From Campylobacteraceae bacterium (GTDB lineage: Bacteria > Campylobacterota > Campylobacteria > Campylobacterales > Sulfurovaceae), in contig JAMOOP010000061.1 of assembly GCA_027065385.1 (NCBI GenBank), positions 1 to 44,670 of the forward strand: a stretch of DNA of 44,670 nt, written 5' to 3'. Below are positions 26,634 to 34,941 of the stretch, in pieces. Made by a program: the position numbers and the translations under genes. Under the pieces are notes generated by a model. That model was not told the DNA's origin, did no database searches, and saw only the letters and a program-made list of their open reading frames with translations. Positions within the stretch are counted from its first letter, which is position 1. Each line of letters starts with the position of its first letter.

Positions 26634-28502
26634 TTAAATAGAACGAATTTTCTCTTTAAGAGATGGTATTAGTTTTGAAGAGACAGATAGATTAGTATAT
26701 CCCATATTTATAAGTTCAGGAGTCGCTTCTTCAATACCTGCTAACTCTCCACATATACTAATAGGTTTAGAGGTATTATCTATAATAATTTTTAGTGCAG
26801 AGATAATAATAGGTGAGGTTAAATCTACTTTTAATATTGGGTGAGTTCTCTCTATAGCAAATAGATATTGAGTTAAATCATTTGTTCCAATAGAGAAAAA
26901 ATCAACCCCTTTATCAAAAACTTTTAAAGCCAAAATTACAGATGGAACTTCAATCATAATACCAAATAAAATATTACTAATATCAATATTATGCTCTCTT
27001 GCTACATCAAATGCTACCCTTTTTGCTCTTCTAAACTCCTCTTTTTGGCTTACCATTGGAAACATAACTTTAACTCTTTTTCCATTATGAGCTTTAAAAA
27101 TAGCTAAGAGTTGCTCTTTTAAAAGAGTCTTCTCATATAGGGAGAAACGAATACCTCTTAAACCCAAAAATGGATTATCCTCTTTTGGAATATTGATATA
27201 GGGCAGAGATTTATCACCACCAATATCTAAAGTTCTAATAGTAATATCATCAAATAGCTCAAATATCTCTCTATAAGCTCTTATCTGCTCCTCTAGCGAT
27301 GGTTTACTCTTTGTAAATAAAAACTCTGTTCTAAATAGTCCAACTCCATCAGCTCCATCATCTTTTGCCTCTTTTGCCGAATTTACATCTGTAATATTAG
27401 CTAAAACTCTAACCTTTCTTCCCGATTTTGTTCTACTTGGCTCAAATCGTTTAGAGTAGCTTTTATCATTTTCTAATATAATCTTTTTCTGTTTACTTTC
27501 AGCCTTTCGTAAATCTCTACTTGTAGGTTCTAAAATAATATCTCCACTATTTGCATCAATAATTACATTAGGATAATTACAACTGCTATTTTCACATATA
27601 GGTTTATTAACAATAATAGAAGCAATATTAAAAGAGCGAAGTAGTATAGAAGCATGAGAAGTAAGACTCCCTTCCTCTAAAATAACACCTTTTATAGCTG
27701 TTTTTGATATTTGATTTACTTCACTAGGTAATAAATCTTTAGCGAGTAAAATATAAGGGGTGTTTGGTAGTTTTAGTACACTTTTTAAACCTAAATAAGA
27801 GAGAACTCTTTTTTTTAAATCTTTATAATCAGATACTTTTGATTTAAATTTAGTATCTTTTATATTTTCTATCTCCTGATTAAAGACTTTGTCTAAATCT
27901 TCTATACTCTTAAACTCTTTTTCAAATATCTCACTAGATAATATCTCTTTTTGAGCTAAAAATATTTGAGTCTCTTCTCCTTTAATACTATCTTTATATA
28001 AATTTAAAAGCTCTTCTTTAGTTAAATCTATAGCCTCTTTTATATCTACACTTTTTTTAGTATCATCTACTATCTCAATAGTCTTATATTTAACCAAAGG
28101 TGCAATACCCACACCTTTAACAATAGTATCACCATAAATAGATGGTGCTTGATAGTTCTCATCTTCCTGTTTTGCTATCTCAACTTTACTATCTTCCATC
28201 ATAAGTTTATTAAAATAGTCTTTAAGATAACTATCAGCCTCTTTAGCTTCTTCTCCTACACTATATAATATAAAACTATCTCCCGTCTCCAAGGCTAGTG
28301 ATAATATTTTAGGAACTTGTGTAGCTTGTACCTTTTGTTCTTTAGCCTCTATAGTAATAGTAGCATCAAATTTTTTAACCTCATTAGCAAATTTTGCAAT
28401 AGGTCGCATGTGAAAACCATTAGATGAGGTAATAGTTAAAGTCGATTTTATGGGTGTTGGTGTTGTTTTTAATAGTTTTTTTAGAAAATTCATTGGCTTC
28501 AT
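26634..28502 (-). CDS. HPr-Enzyme I fusion (phosphoenolpyruvate-protein phosphotransferase)
   Basis: 622 residues. The first ~105 are an HPr domain with its phospho-histidine in NGFHMRPIAKFA (His31); the serine that is regulatory in Gram-positive HPr is not evident. The rest is Enzyme I: the phospho-His swivel domain has GSLTSHASILLRSF (His283), and the PEP-binding TIM barrel has GVGLFRTEFLF, RTLDIGGDK, GLRGIRFSL, SIGTNDLTQY and the catalytic Cys in SICGELAG. EI takes phosphate from PEP and hands it to HPr. No sugar-specific EII protein is in the window, so the output is unknown: regulatory (PTS-Ntr or EIIA-only) use is likely. The -10 box is only 12 bases from the ATG, giving a nearly leaderless message; Met4 is an alternative start. 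Confidence 0.88.
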   Translation of the reverse strand: MKPMNFLKKLLKTTPTPIKSTLTITSSNGFHMRPIAKFANEVKKFDATITIEAKEQKVQATQVPKILSLALETGDSFILYSVGEEAKEADSYLKDYFNKLMMEDSKVEIAKQEDENYQAPSIYGDTIVKGVGIAPLVKYKTIEIVDDTKKSVDIKEAIDLTKEELLNLYKDSIKGEETQIFLAQKEILSSEIFEKEFKSIEDLDKVFNQEIENIKDTKFKSKVSDYKDLKKRVLSYLGLKSVLKLPNTPYILLAKDLLPSEVNQISKTAIKGVILEEGSLTSHASILLRSFNIASIIVNKPICENSSCNYPNVIIDANSGDIILEPTSRDLRKAESKQKKIILENDKSYSKRFEPSRTKSGRKVRVLANITDVNSAKEAKDDGADGVGLFRTEFLFTKSKPSLEEQIRAYREIFELFDDITIRTLDIGGDKSLPYINIPKEDNPFLGLRGIRFSLYEKTLLKEQLLAIFKAHNGKRVKVMFPMVSQKEEFRRAKRVAFDVAREHNIDISNILFGIMIEVPSVILALKVFDKGVDFFSIGTNDLTQYLFAIERTHPILKVDLTSPIIISALKIIIDNTSKPISICGELAGIEEATPELINMGYTNLSVSSKLIPSLKEKIRSI

Positions 28503-28514
28503 TGTTTTCTGGGG

Positions 28515-28520
28515 ATTATA
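28515..28520 (-). promoter_or_regulatory. -10 box very close to the HPr-EI start
   Basis: The minus strand reads TATAAT (CTATATAATCCCC) 12 bases before the ATG at 28502. If used, the transcript would begin about six bases before the start codon. Confidence 0.45.
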
Positions 28521-28767
28521 TAGTTTTTTTGTTGAGTTTCTTATGAATAATAAAGTTTATAATAAGCTTTCAACATTCTAAAGGAGGAGACATTTCATAA
28601 AAGGATTTTACAGATTGTAGTTGCAAAAAAATAAATGAATGCTAAAAACTTATATAAGAAATTATAACTAATTAATACTTAAATTATAATTAACAAAAAT
28701 AAATTAAAAAAAATATTTTTGTTAAAATCTAAAAATATAGAATAGTAAGTATTTATTGTTTTTTTAC

Positions 28768-28773
28768 TATAAT
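28768..28773 (+). promoter_or_regulatory. -10 box for gatB
   Basis: TATAAT preceded by a T-run, 19 bases before the gatB ATG. AAAAAAGG (ribosome site) lies at about 28780-28786. Confidence 0.6.
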
Positions 28774-28792
28774 ACGCCAAAAAAGGCTTATA

Positions 28793-30220
28793 ATGTTTGA
28801 AACAGTTATTGGACTTGAGGTTCATGTTCAACTAAATACTAAAACTAAACTATTCTGTTCATGTCCTACAAGTTTTGCAGAGCATCAAAATAGTAACACT
28901 TGCCCCACATGTTTAGCTCTACCAGGGGCTTTGCCTGTAGTAAATAAAGAAGCTACAATAAAGGCTATGAGATTAGGGTATGCAATTAATGCTAATGTAA
29001 ACCATATCTCAAATTTTGATAGAAAGAGTTACTTTTATCCTGATAGCCCATCAGCTTATCAGATTACTCAACTTCATAAAGCTATAGTTCAAAAGGGTGA
29101 GATATTTATTGACCTAAAAGATGGAACTCAAAAACGAATAGGTTTAACTCAAGCTCACTTAGAAGCAGATGCAGGTAAAAATATACATGATGACTCAATA
29201 TCTAAAGTTGACCTAAATCGTGCAGGAACTCCACTATTAGAGATAGTAAGTGAACCTGATATGAGAAGTGCTGATGAGGCTGTAGCATACTTAAAAAAGC
29301 TTCACTCAACTGTTAGGTATCTTGATATTAGTGATGCAAATATGCAAGAGGGGTCTTTTAGATGTGATGTAAATGTATCTATTAGACCAAAAGGTCAAAA
29401 GGAGTTTGGAACTCGTGTTGAGATAAAAAATATTAACTCTTTTAAATTCGTTGCATCTGCTATAGCTTATGAGGTTCAAAGACAGACAGAGGCTTATGAA
29501 GATGGAATTTATAATGATGAGGTTTTTCAAGAGACAAGACTTTTTGATGTAGATAAGGGTGTTACTAAATCTATGAGAGGAAAAGAGGAGGCAGCTGACT
29601 ATAGATATTTTCCTGACCCAGATTTAAGACCTTTAGTTGTAACTAATGAGATGATAGAAAAAGCTAAAGATATGCCAGAACTTCCTGATGCTAAAATAAA
29701 AAGATATGTAGAAGAGCTTGGAATTAAAAGGGCTGATGCTTTAGTTATCTGTTTAACCAAAGAGTCTGCTTACTATTTTGAAGATATGTTAAAGAGTGGA
29801 GCAACTCCTAAAAGTGCTGTTAATTGGTTAAATACAGAACTACTTGGACGACTTAATAAAGCAGGATATAATATTACCTCATCACCTGTATCTGCTAAAA
29901 AATTAGGAGAGCTTGTATCAAAAATAGACAATGGAACTATTAATGGAAAAGGTGCAAAAGATATTTTAGATGTACTTATGGAGAGTGATAGAGATATAGA
30001 TGAATTAATTAAAGAGTTAGGACTTGCACAAGTTAGTGATGATGGAGCTATTTTAGAGATTATAGACTCTATTTTAGAAAAGAACCAAGATAAAGTAGCA
30101 GAGTATAAGGCAGGAAAAGAGAAACTATTTGGTTTCTTTGTAGGTCAAACTATGAAAGCTAGTCGTGGTTCAGCTAACCCTAAAAAGGTGAATGAGCTTT
30201 TAAGGGAGAGATTGATGTAA
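28793..30220 (+). CDS. gatB: Aspartyl/glutamyl-tRNA amidotransferase subunit B
   Basis: 475 residues, full length. GatB is the kinase/amidation subunit of GatCAB, which turns Glu-tRNA-Gln and Asp-tRNA-Asn into Gln-tRNA-Gln and Asn-tRNA-Asn. The N-terminal signature [20 protein letters not shown], the zinc-type cysteines ([20 protein letters not shown]) and [28 protein letters not shown] are all standard. A YqeY-like tail (about 400-475) ends in [11 protein letters not shown]. It stands alone: gatA and gatC are not adjacent, which is common in this phylum. A short hairpin overlaps its stop. Confidence 0.95.
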   Translation: MFETVIGLEVHVQLNTKTKLFCSCPTSFAEHQNSNTCPTCLALPGALPVVNKEATIKAMRLGYAINANVNHISNFDRKSYFYPDSPSAYQITQLHKAIVQKGEIFIDLKDGTQKRIGLTQAHLEADAGKNIHDDSISKVDLNRAGTPLLEIVSEPDMRSADEAVAYLKKLHSTVRYLDISDANMQEGSFRCDVNVSIRPKGQKEFGTRVEIKNINSFKFVASAIAYEVQRQTEAYEDGIYNDEVFQETRLFDVDKGVTKSMRGKEEAADYRYFPDPDLRPLVVTNEMIEKAKDMPELPDAKIKRYVEELGIKRADALVICLTKESAYYFEDMLKSGATPKSAVNWLNTELLGRLNKAGYNITSSPVSAKKLGELVSKIDNGTINGKGAKDILDVLMESDRDIDELIKELGLAQVSDDGAILEIIDSILEKNQDKVAEYKAGKEKLFGFFVGQTMKASRGSANPKKVNELLRERLM

Positions 30221-30231
30221 CTACATCAATC
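30210..30231 (+). terminator. Hairpin at the end of gatB, possible terminator
   Basis: GATTGATG (30210-30217) pairs with CATCAATC (30224-30231) around TAACTA, which contains the stop codon. Only TTAAATT follows, so termination efficiency is uncertain. Confidence 0.45.
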
Positions 30232-30298
30232 TTAAATTAGAAATTTTACGGAGATTTAGATTAATCCTTACAATATCACCTCTATTTAACTCCATCAT
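30221..30298 (-). pseudogene. N-terminal fragment of a PemK/MazF-type toxin
   Basis: A 25-codon frame starts with ATGATG at 30298. It reads MMELNRGDIVRINLNLRK, which closely resembles the opening strand of PemK/MazF endoribonuclease toxins (usually NRGDIVxVxLNP). The similarity ends there, seven residues before a stop at 30221-30223 inside the gatB hairpin. The catalytic arginine and the rest of the ~110-residue toxin are gone. Its start overlaps the end of the small ORF upstream in the arrangement normal for a toxin-antitoxin pair. I infer a deletion remnant. Confidence 0.5.
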
Positions 30299-30446
30299 CA
30301 ACTCCAACTTCTAAAAATTCCAAATCCTGATACTTTTTCAGTTTTTTGAGTTTCTCAATCTTTTCTTGATACTCAATTTTAGATATTGTCATCTGTTTAA
30401 ATAGTGATGGTTGTGTTTGTAAGGTCGTAATGCCATATTCAACCAT
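30282..30446 (-). CDS. Small ORF, possible antitoxin left beside the toxin fragment
   Basis: 54 residues, ATG at 30446 to TAG at 30282. The N-terminal part (MVEYGITTLQTQPSLFKQMT) resembles the opening of small antitoxins that bind DNA, and the middle is a charged helix rich in Lys and Glu (EYQEKIEKLKKLKKYQDLE), apt for toxin binding. It overlaps the start of the PemK/MazF-like fragment by 17 bp. I do not recognise the exact family. No clear ribosome site: GGATTGAAAATGG lies just upstream. With the toxin truncated, it may be an orphan. Confidence 0.5.
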   Translation of the reverse strand: MVEYGITTLQTQPSLFKQMTISKIEYQEKIEKLKKLKKYQDLEFLEVGVDDGVK

Positions 30447-30515
30447 TTTCAATCCTATAGTTTTATTTCTTATAGATTATAATATATATATAATTAAACA
30501 TCTCTTAAAAGCTAT

Positions 30516-31988
30516 CTAAGCTCTACTTCTACTATTTCTTCTTCTACCCTCTCCACCTCTATCTCTTCTATTGCTACTACTTCTACCACGATGTCCTCCA
30601 CGGCTACGATTTCGTCCTCTTCCACGACCTCCTCCTCTATTGCCATCTCGACCTCTTTGGTTTTTAGCTCTTTCTATAAGTCTCTCTATCTCCTCTTGAC
30701 CTAGACCTATAATATCTTTTCCTTTAACATCAATCTCTTGCTGAACTATAGATGCTAAGAGGTGTGCAATAGTTACTATATCTATATCATGTTGAAGAGT
30801 TTTTACCATATCAATAGCTGATGGTGTAACTTTTGCTTGAATAATTTTATTTAGTAAATCACTATCTTTTTTACTTTGAACCTCTTGACGAGTTGGAATT
30901 ACTTTACTAACCATAGTAGTTCCAACATCTTTTTCTATTCTTTTTATGGTTCTTAGCTCATTTGGAGATACTAAAGTAATAGCTTCACCCTTATTTCCAG
31001 CTCTTCCTGTTCTTCCAATTCTATGAACATAACTCTCACTATCAAAAGGTATATGGTAGTTAAATACATGAGATACATCATTTACATCTAACCCTCTAGC
31101 AGCGACATCCGTAGCTATAAATATATCAACTAATCCTTGTTTAAATGCACGAATTGTGTGTTCTCTCTGCTTCTGCTCCATATCTCCATGAAGTGCAGAG
31201 ACTTTAAACCCTTGTGATGTCATATAAGATGATAATCTATCGACCTCTTTTTTCATTCTACAAAATATAATACATTTAGTTGGGTTTTTATAATCAATAA
31301 GTCTTAAAAGTGCATCATCTCTTTCATAGTCGGCTACTACATAGAATTTTTGAGTAATATCCGTATTGGTTCTTTCGCTTTTAGTAATAGTTACCGATTT
31401 TGGACTATTTAAAATCTCTTCAGCTAGAAGTTTTATCTGTTTTGGCATAGTAGCAGAGAACATTAAAGTCTGTCTATCCTTTGGTAGGTATGTAAAGATG
31501 TTTTTAATCTCATCTAAAAATCCCATATCTAACATCTCATCAGCTTCATCTAGCACTACAAACTTTGGATTAAGTTTTATCTTTTTAGATTTTAGTAAAT
31601 CTTGTAATCTCCCTGGTGTTGCTACAATTATATTAGCTTGGTTTATTCTATCTATCTGCCTATTATAAGCTGTTCCACCATAAACAGTAGCTGTCTTTAA
31701 TCCAGCAGTTTTTCCAAAACGGAAAAGTTCATCACTAACCTGCATAGCTAATTCTCGAGTTGGAACAATTACTAGTGCTTCAACACCACTATTTCCTTTC
31801 ATCATTTGAATAATTGGCAGACCAAAAGCAGCCGTTTTACCTGTACCAGTTTGAGCTTGACCAATCATATCATTTCCTGCTAAAATAATAGGGATTGAAT
31901 CTTTTTGAACTGGACTAGGTTCTGTAAAACCAGCATCTTTAATAGCTTGGTTTAGTGTATCTTTAAAATTAAATTCTTTAAATGTCAT
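30516..31988 (-). CDS. DEAD-box ATP-dependent RNA helicase
   Basis: About 490 residues with all helicase motifs: Q motif (GFTEPSPVQ), Walker A AQTGTGKT, PTRELA, TPGR, DEAD box VLDEADEMLD, SAT in MFSATMP, then the second RecA domain with HGDMEQKQRE, ATDVAARGLD and HRIGRTGRAG. A C-terminal tail of about 45 residues is Arg/Gly-rich (RGG-like), typical of non-specific RNA binding. It resembles the DeaD/RhpA helicases of Campylobacterota that act in cold tolerance, ribosome assembly and mRNA decay. The open frame extends to 32051, but I choose ATG at 31988 because the N-terminus MTFKEFNFKD matches the family. Single-gene transcript. Confidence 0.92.
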   Translation of the reverse strand: MTFKEFNFKDTLNQAIKDAGFTEPSPVQKDSIPIILAGNDMIGQAQTGTGKTAAFGLPIIQMMKGNSGVEALVIVPTRELAMQVSDELFRFGKTAGLKTATVYGGTAYNRQIDRINQANIIVATPGRLQDLLKSKKIKLNPKFVVLDEADEMLDMGFLDEIKNIFTYLPKDRQTLMFSATMPKQIKLLAEEILNSPKSVTITKSERTNTDITQKFYVVADYERDDALLRLIDYKNPTKCIIFCRMKKEVDRLSSYMTSQGFKVSALHGDMEQKQREHTIRAFKQGLVDIFIATDVAARGLDVNDVSHVFNYHIPFDSESYVHRIGRTGRAGNKGEAITLVSPNELRTIKRIEKDVGTTMVSKVIPTRQEVQSKKDSDLLNKIIQAKVTPSAIDMVKTLQHDIDIVTIAHLLASIVQQEIDVKGKDIIGLGQEEIERLIERAKNQRGRDGNRGGGRGRGRNRSRGGHRGRSSSNRRDRGGEGRRRNSRSRA

Positions 31989-32065
31989 TCTTGTTACTTC
32001 TTTGTAATAAATTTTTTTAGGGTGTTGTATGAAACTCATATTTAGTTGCATCTATTCTCTATGGT

Positions 32066-32071
32066 GTTATA
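32066..32071 (-). promoter_or_regulatory. Possible -10 box for the RNA helicase
   Basis: The minus strand reads TATAAC in GTGTGTATAACACC, about 77 bases upstream of the chosen ATG. This would leave a leader of about 70 bases, long enough for cold-type regulation, which I cannot show. Confidence 0.35.
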
Positions 32072-32218
32072 CACACCCAAATTTTTGCAACCGATATCAA
32101 ATGCTGAACACACAGTTAAGGTGATTGTTTGAAATATGAGATACTGAAAATAGTATCATAAGAGTCATTATTGATATACTCTTGCAGAAATTACGCGAAT
32201 TATACCCAATTAATTTGC

Positions 32219-32224
32219 TATAAT
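32219..32224 (+). promoter_or_regulatory. Extended -10 promoter for the NagZ-like gene
   Basis: TTTGCTATAAT is an extended -10 (TGCTATAAT) 38 bases before the ATG at 32263, with GAAAGAAG as a weak ribosome site. Confidence 0.6.
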
Positions 32225-32262
32225 CGCTTTTTTAAGAAATTTAATTGAAAGAAGTTATAAAA

Positions 32263-33423
32263 ATGATAAAAAAAAGTATTTTATTAACATCTATAATCTT
32301 TATTTGTGGTTGTACTACAGATAGAGTTGTAGCAAAAGAAGCACCAAAAGTAGTTAAAAGAGAACAAGTAATCTATACTCCACCTCAAAAAACGCTAGAG
32401 GAGAAGATTGGAACTATGTTAATGGTTGGATTTATGGGAACTACTGCTCCTAGAGGTAGTCAAATATGTCATGATATATATAAATATAATTTAGGTGGAG
32501 TAATTCTATTTGATTATAATCCTGTTAATCACTCCCAAGCAAAAAATATTTCTAATAGGTCTCAATTGAGCAAATTAACACAAGAGTTACAAAGCTGTAG
32601 TAGAGATGGTAAACTATTAATTTCTGTTGACCAAGAGGGTGGAAAAGTACAAAGACTTAAAAGAAAATATGGATTTTATGGCAATTTCCCAAAGGCTAAA
32701 AGTGTAAGATGTATGTCAGATAGTAAGGCTAGTCAAGTTTACCAAAATATGAGTGCAGAACTTAGCTCTGTAGGAATTAATTATAATTTAGCTCCTGTTG
32801 TTGATTTAGCTATTAATAAAAGAAATAGAGTTATATATAAACTATGTCGCTCTTTTGGTTCAAGTCCAAGAGATGTTATAAAATATAGTAAAATTTTTAT
32901 TGATGCAATGCACCAAAATGGAGTAATTACAGCACTAAAACATTTCCCTGGACACGGTTCATCTCTAGGAGATACACATAAAGGTTTTGTTGATGTAACT
33001 AGAATGTGGAAAAGAAAAGAGTTAGAACCATATAGAGTATTAAATCAAGAAGGATATATAGATACTGTAATGGTGGCACATGTTTTTAATAAAAGAATAG
33101 ACCCAAAATATCCAGCAACTTTATCAAAAAAAACAGTTAATGGACTACTTCGCAAGGATATAGGATTTGATGGTGTAGTAATTACAGATGATTTACAAAT
33201 GGGTGCAATAACTCATAAATATAGCTTAAAAGATACACTAAAACTTGCCATTAATGCAGGAGATGATATTTTACTTTTTGGAAACCAATTATCTGTTAAA
33301 AGTATGGTAAGTACAAAAAGATTGGTAGATACTGTTAAAAATATGGTTCAAAGAGGTGAAATAGATATATCTAAAATTGAAAAATCTAATGAGAGAATAG
33401 AGAGATTAAAGGAGAAGATTTAA
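32263..33423 (+). CDS. Glycoside hydrolase family 3 lipoprotein, NagZ-like beta-N-acetylglucosaminidase
   Basis: 386 residues from ATG 32263; the frame also opens at TTG 32245, but the ATG begins directly with a lipoprotein signal peptide, MIKKSILLTSIIFICGC (lipobox ICGC, Cys17). The mature part is a GH3 TIM barrel: LISVDQEGGKVQRL, LAPVVDLA, ALKHFPGHGSSLGDTHKG (the NagZ mobile loop with its His) and VVITDDLQMGAI, where the Asp nucleophile sits. NagZ removes GlcNAc from muropeptides in recycling and is cytosolic in E. coli; here the signal points to a membrane-anchored enzyme in the periplasm. Single gene with an imperfect hairpin after the stop. A broader GH3 activity is possible. Confidence 0.85.
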   Translation: MIKKSILLTSIIFICGCTTDRVVAKEAPKVVKREQVIYTPPQKTLEEKIGTMLMVGFMGTTAPRGSQICHDIYKYNLGGVILFDYNPVNHSQAKNISNRSQLSKLTQELQSCSRDGKLLISVDQEGGKVQRLKRKYGFYGNFPKAKSVRCMSDSKASQVYQNMSAELSSVGINYNLAPVVDLAINKRNRVIYKLCRSFGSSPRDVIKYSKIFIDAMHQNGVITALKHFPGHGSSLGDTHKGFVDVTRMWKRKELEPYRVLNQEGYIDTVMVAHVFNKRIDPKYPATLSKKTVNGLLRKDIGFDGVVITDDLQMGAITHKYSLKDTLKLAINAGDDILLFGNQLSVKSMVSTKRLVDTVKNMVQRGEIDISKIEKSNERIERLKEKI

Positions 33424-33429
33424 TTAATA

Positions 33430-33463
33430 GAGTTATATCTATTTTTAAAGGAAAATAGTTATC
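33430..33463 (+). terminator. Imperfect hairpin after the NagZ-like gene
   Basis: CTATTTT (33439-33445) pairs with AAAATAG (33452-33458), extended outward with bulges by GAG/CTC. Only a weak T-run follows (TTCATTT), so terminator function is tentative. Confidence 0.4.
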
Positions 33464-33560
33464 TCTTCATTTAACTATAAATTAATCCATAGCATAGTAT
33501 CATATAGCAAAGATTTAGTTTAAATCAATTTGAAATTTTAGAGAATAAAGGAGGTTTATT

Positions 33561-34211
33561 ATGAAAAAACTATTTTATATTTTACTTATATTTATTATTA
33601 CTGGGTGTACTCATATAGTAAATAGATACCATATAAGTGTTGATGCTATTAGTAGTTTAGATGCTACTGTAGCTCCTAGTAGTTATATTATTAAACCTTT
33701 AGGAGAAGCAACTTCTATTGATAATTTAAAATTCCAAAGACAAAAAAGTAGATTAGTTAGAATATTAAACTCTAAAGGTTATACTTTAGTTTTAAATGAG
33801 AGTGATGCTAGACAGATTATATATTTTGATTATGGAATTGAAAAGATAAAAGAAGAGACTAAAGTTTATAGTGAACCTGATGTATCTGTTGGTTTCTCTT
33901 GGGGTTATCCTTATGGTAGATACTATTATCGTGGGTATCCATACTATTCACCATTTTGGAGTGATATAGAATATACAAGATATAGAACCTATAGCAAAAC
34001 TTATCGACTTTTTAATAGATATATTGTAATTTTATCTAAAAATAAATTGGGTAAAGAGCTATGGCGTGTTGATGTTTCTAGTATTGGAGAGTCTAATAAT
34101 CTTCCTACAATAGTACCAATTCTACTTAGAGCCTCTATTCCATATATTGGTAGAAATTTAGATAAACCTATTGAGTTTAGTATTAATGAAAATTTTAGTA
34201 AAGAAGAGTAG
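33561..34211 (+). CDS. DUF4136-type lipoprotein
   Basis: 216 residues. An N-terminal lipoprotein signal (MKKLFYILLIFIITGC, Cys16) is followed by a domain similar to DUF4136, whose members are envelope lipoproteins of unknown function: IDNLKFQRQKSRLVRILNSKG with the following beta strands. A Tyr/Gly/Pro-rich insert (about 112-135, GYPYGRYYYRGYPYY) precedes the C-terminal strands; such inserts are common in this family. The ATG has a strong AAAGGAGG ribosome site. It lies 137 bp after the NagZ-like gene and 74 bp before the peroxiredoxin gene, and seems to be its own unit. No function can be assigned. Confidence 0.7.
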   Translation: MKKLFYILLIFIITGCTHIVNRYHISVDAISSLDATVAPSSYIIKPLGEATSIDNLKFQRQKSRLVRILNSKGYTLVLNESDARQIIYFDYGIEKIKEETKVYSEPDVSVGFSWGYPYGRYYYRGYPYYSPFWSDIEYTRYRTYSKTYRLFNRYIVILSKNKLGKELWRVDVSSIGESNNLPTIVPILLRASIPYIGRNLDKPIEFSINENFSKEE

Positions 34212-34231
34212 TTTCATCTTATTTTAAAGTT

Positions 34232-34245
34232 TATAATGATATTAT
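34232..34245 (+). promoter_or_regulatory. Peroxiredoxin promoter with a PerR/Fur-like dyad
   Basis: TATAAT (34232-34237) is a -10 box 48 bases before the ATG. It overlaps the inverted repeat ATAAT-GAT-ATTAT (34233-34245), and TTATAAT (34231-34237) equals the left arm of the PerR box known from Bacillus (TTATAATNATTATAA). The right half matches less well. The PerR-like gene two positions downstream makes this a plausible operator. Confidence 0.45.
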
Positions 34246-34285
34246 TTCCTCACTAATAAAAATTATTATTTAAAAAAGGTATAAA

Positions 34286-34882
34286 ATGATTGTAACAAAT
34301 AAAGCTCCAGATTTTACAACAACAGCAGTTTTGGGAAATAACCAAATAGTAGAAGATTTTAATCTTATGGAAAATTTAGGTGAAAAAGGTGCAGTACTAT
34401 TTTTCTATCCACTAGATTTTACATTTGTATGTCCATCTGAAATTATTGCATTTGACCATAGATTAGATGAGTTTACAAGTAGAGGTATTAATGTTATTGG
34501 TGTATCTGTAGATAGTCAATTTTCTCACTTTGCTTGGAAAGAGACACCTGTAAATAAAGGTGGTATTGGGCAAGTTAGATTTCCACTTGTAGCAGACCTT
34601 ACTAAGCAGATTGCAAGAGATTATGATGTTCTTTTAGATGATGCAGTAGCACTTAGAGGTTCATTCTTAATTGATGCAGATGGAACAGTAAGACATGCAG
34701 TAATTAATGACCTTCCACTTGGTAGAAATATTGATGAGATGATTAGAATGGTTGATACTATGATTTTTACAAATGAGCATGGTGAAGTTTGTCCTGCTGG
34801 TTGGGCAAAAGGTGATGAAGGTATGAAAGCAGATACAGAAGGTGTTGCAGAGTATCTAGCAAAACATGAGGCAGACCTATAA
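34286..34882 (+). CDS. 2-Cys peroxiredoxin (AhpC/Prx1 type)
   Basis: 198 residues, typical of the Prx1/AhpC group. It reduces hydrogen peroxide and organic peroxides. The peroxidatic cysteine is in FYPLDFTFVCPSE (Cys49) and the resolving cysteine in GEVCPAGW (Cys169), with the C-terminal tail ADTEGVAEYLAKHEADL. The reductant would be thioredoxin or AhpF; neither is adjacent. The Fur/PerR-family gene follows 59 bp later and the promoter carries a PerR-like dyad, so peroxide-induced expression is likely. Cytosolic. Confidence 0.93.
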   Translation: MIVTNKAPDFTTTAVLGNNQIVEDFNLMENLGEKGAVLFFYPLDFTFVCPSEIIAFDHRLDEFTSRGINVIGVSVDSQFSHFAWKETPVNKGGIGQVRFPLVADLTKQIARDYDVLLDDAVALRGSFLIDADGTVRHAVINDLPLGRNIDEMIRMVDTMIFTNEHGEVCPAGWAKGDEGMKADTEGVAEYLAKHEADL

Positions 34883-34896
34883 GGTTTAATTAAAAA

Positions 34897-34917
34897 TGTG
34901 GATTTTTTTAATCCACA
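34897..34917. terminator. Stem-loop between the peroxiredoxin and PerR-like genes
   Basis: TGTGGATT (34897-34904) pairs with AATCCACA (34910-34917) around TTTTT. No T-run follows on the plus strand, so it may attenuate rather than end transcription into the regulator gene. Confidence 0.5.
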
Positions 34918-34941
34918 CCATAAATACAAAGGCAAAAAATC

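Larger units (their letters stand above)
28503..28792. other. Gene-free divergent promoter region between the HPr-EI gene and gatB
   Basis: This 290-bp, very A/T-rich gap holds the two outward promoters listed separately. It also has a strong ribosome-site-like AAGGAGG at 28581-28587, but no start codon with an open frame follows it. I see no RNA gene or repeat here. Confidence 0.5.
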
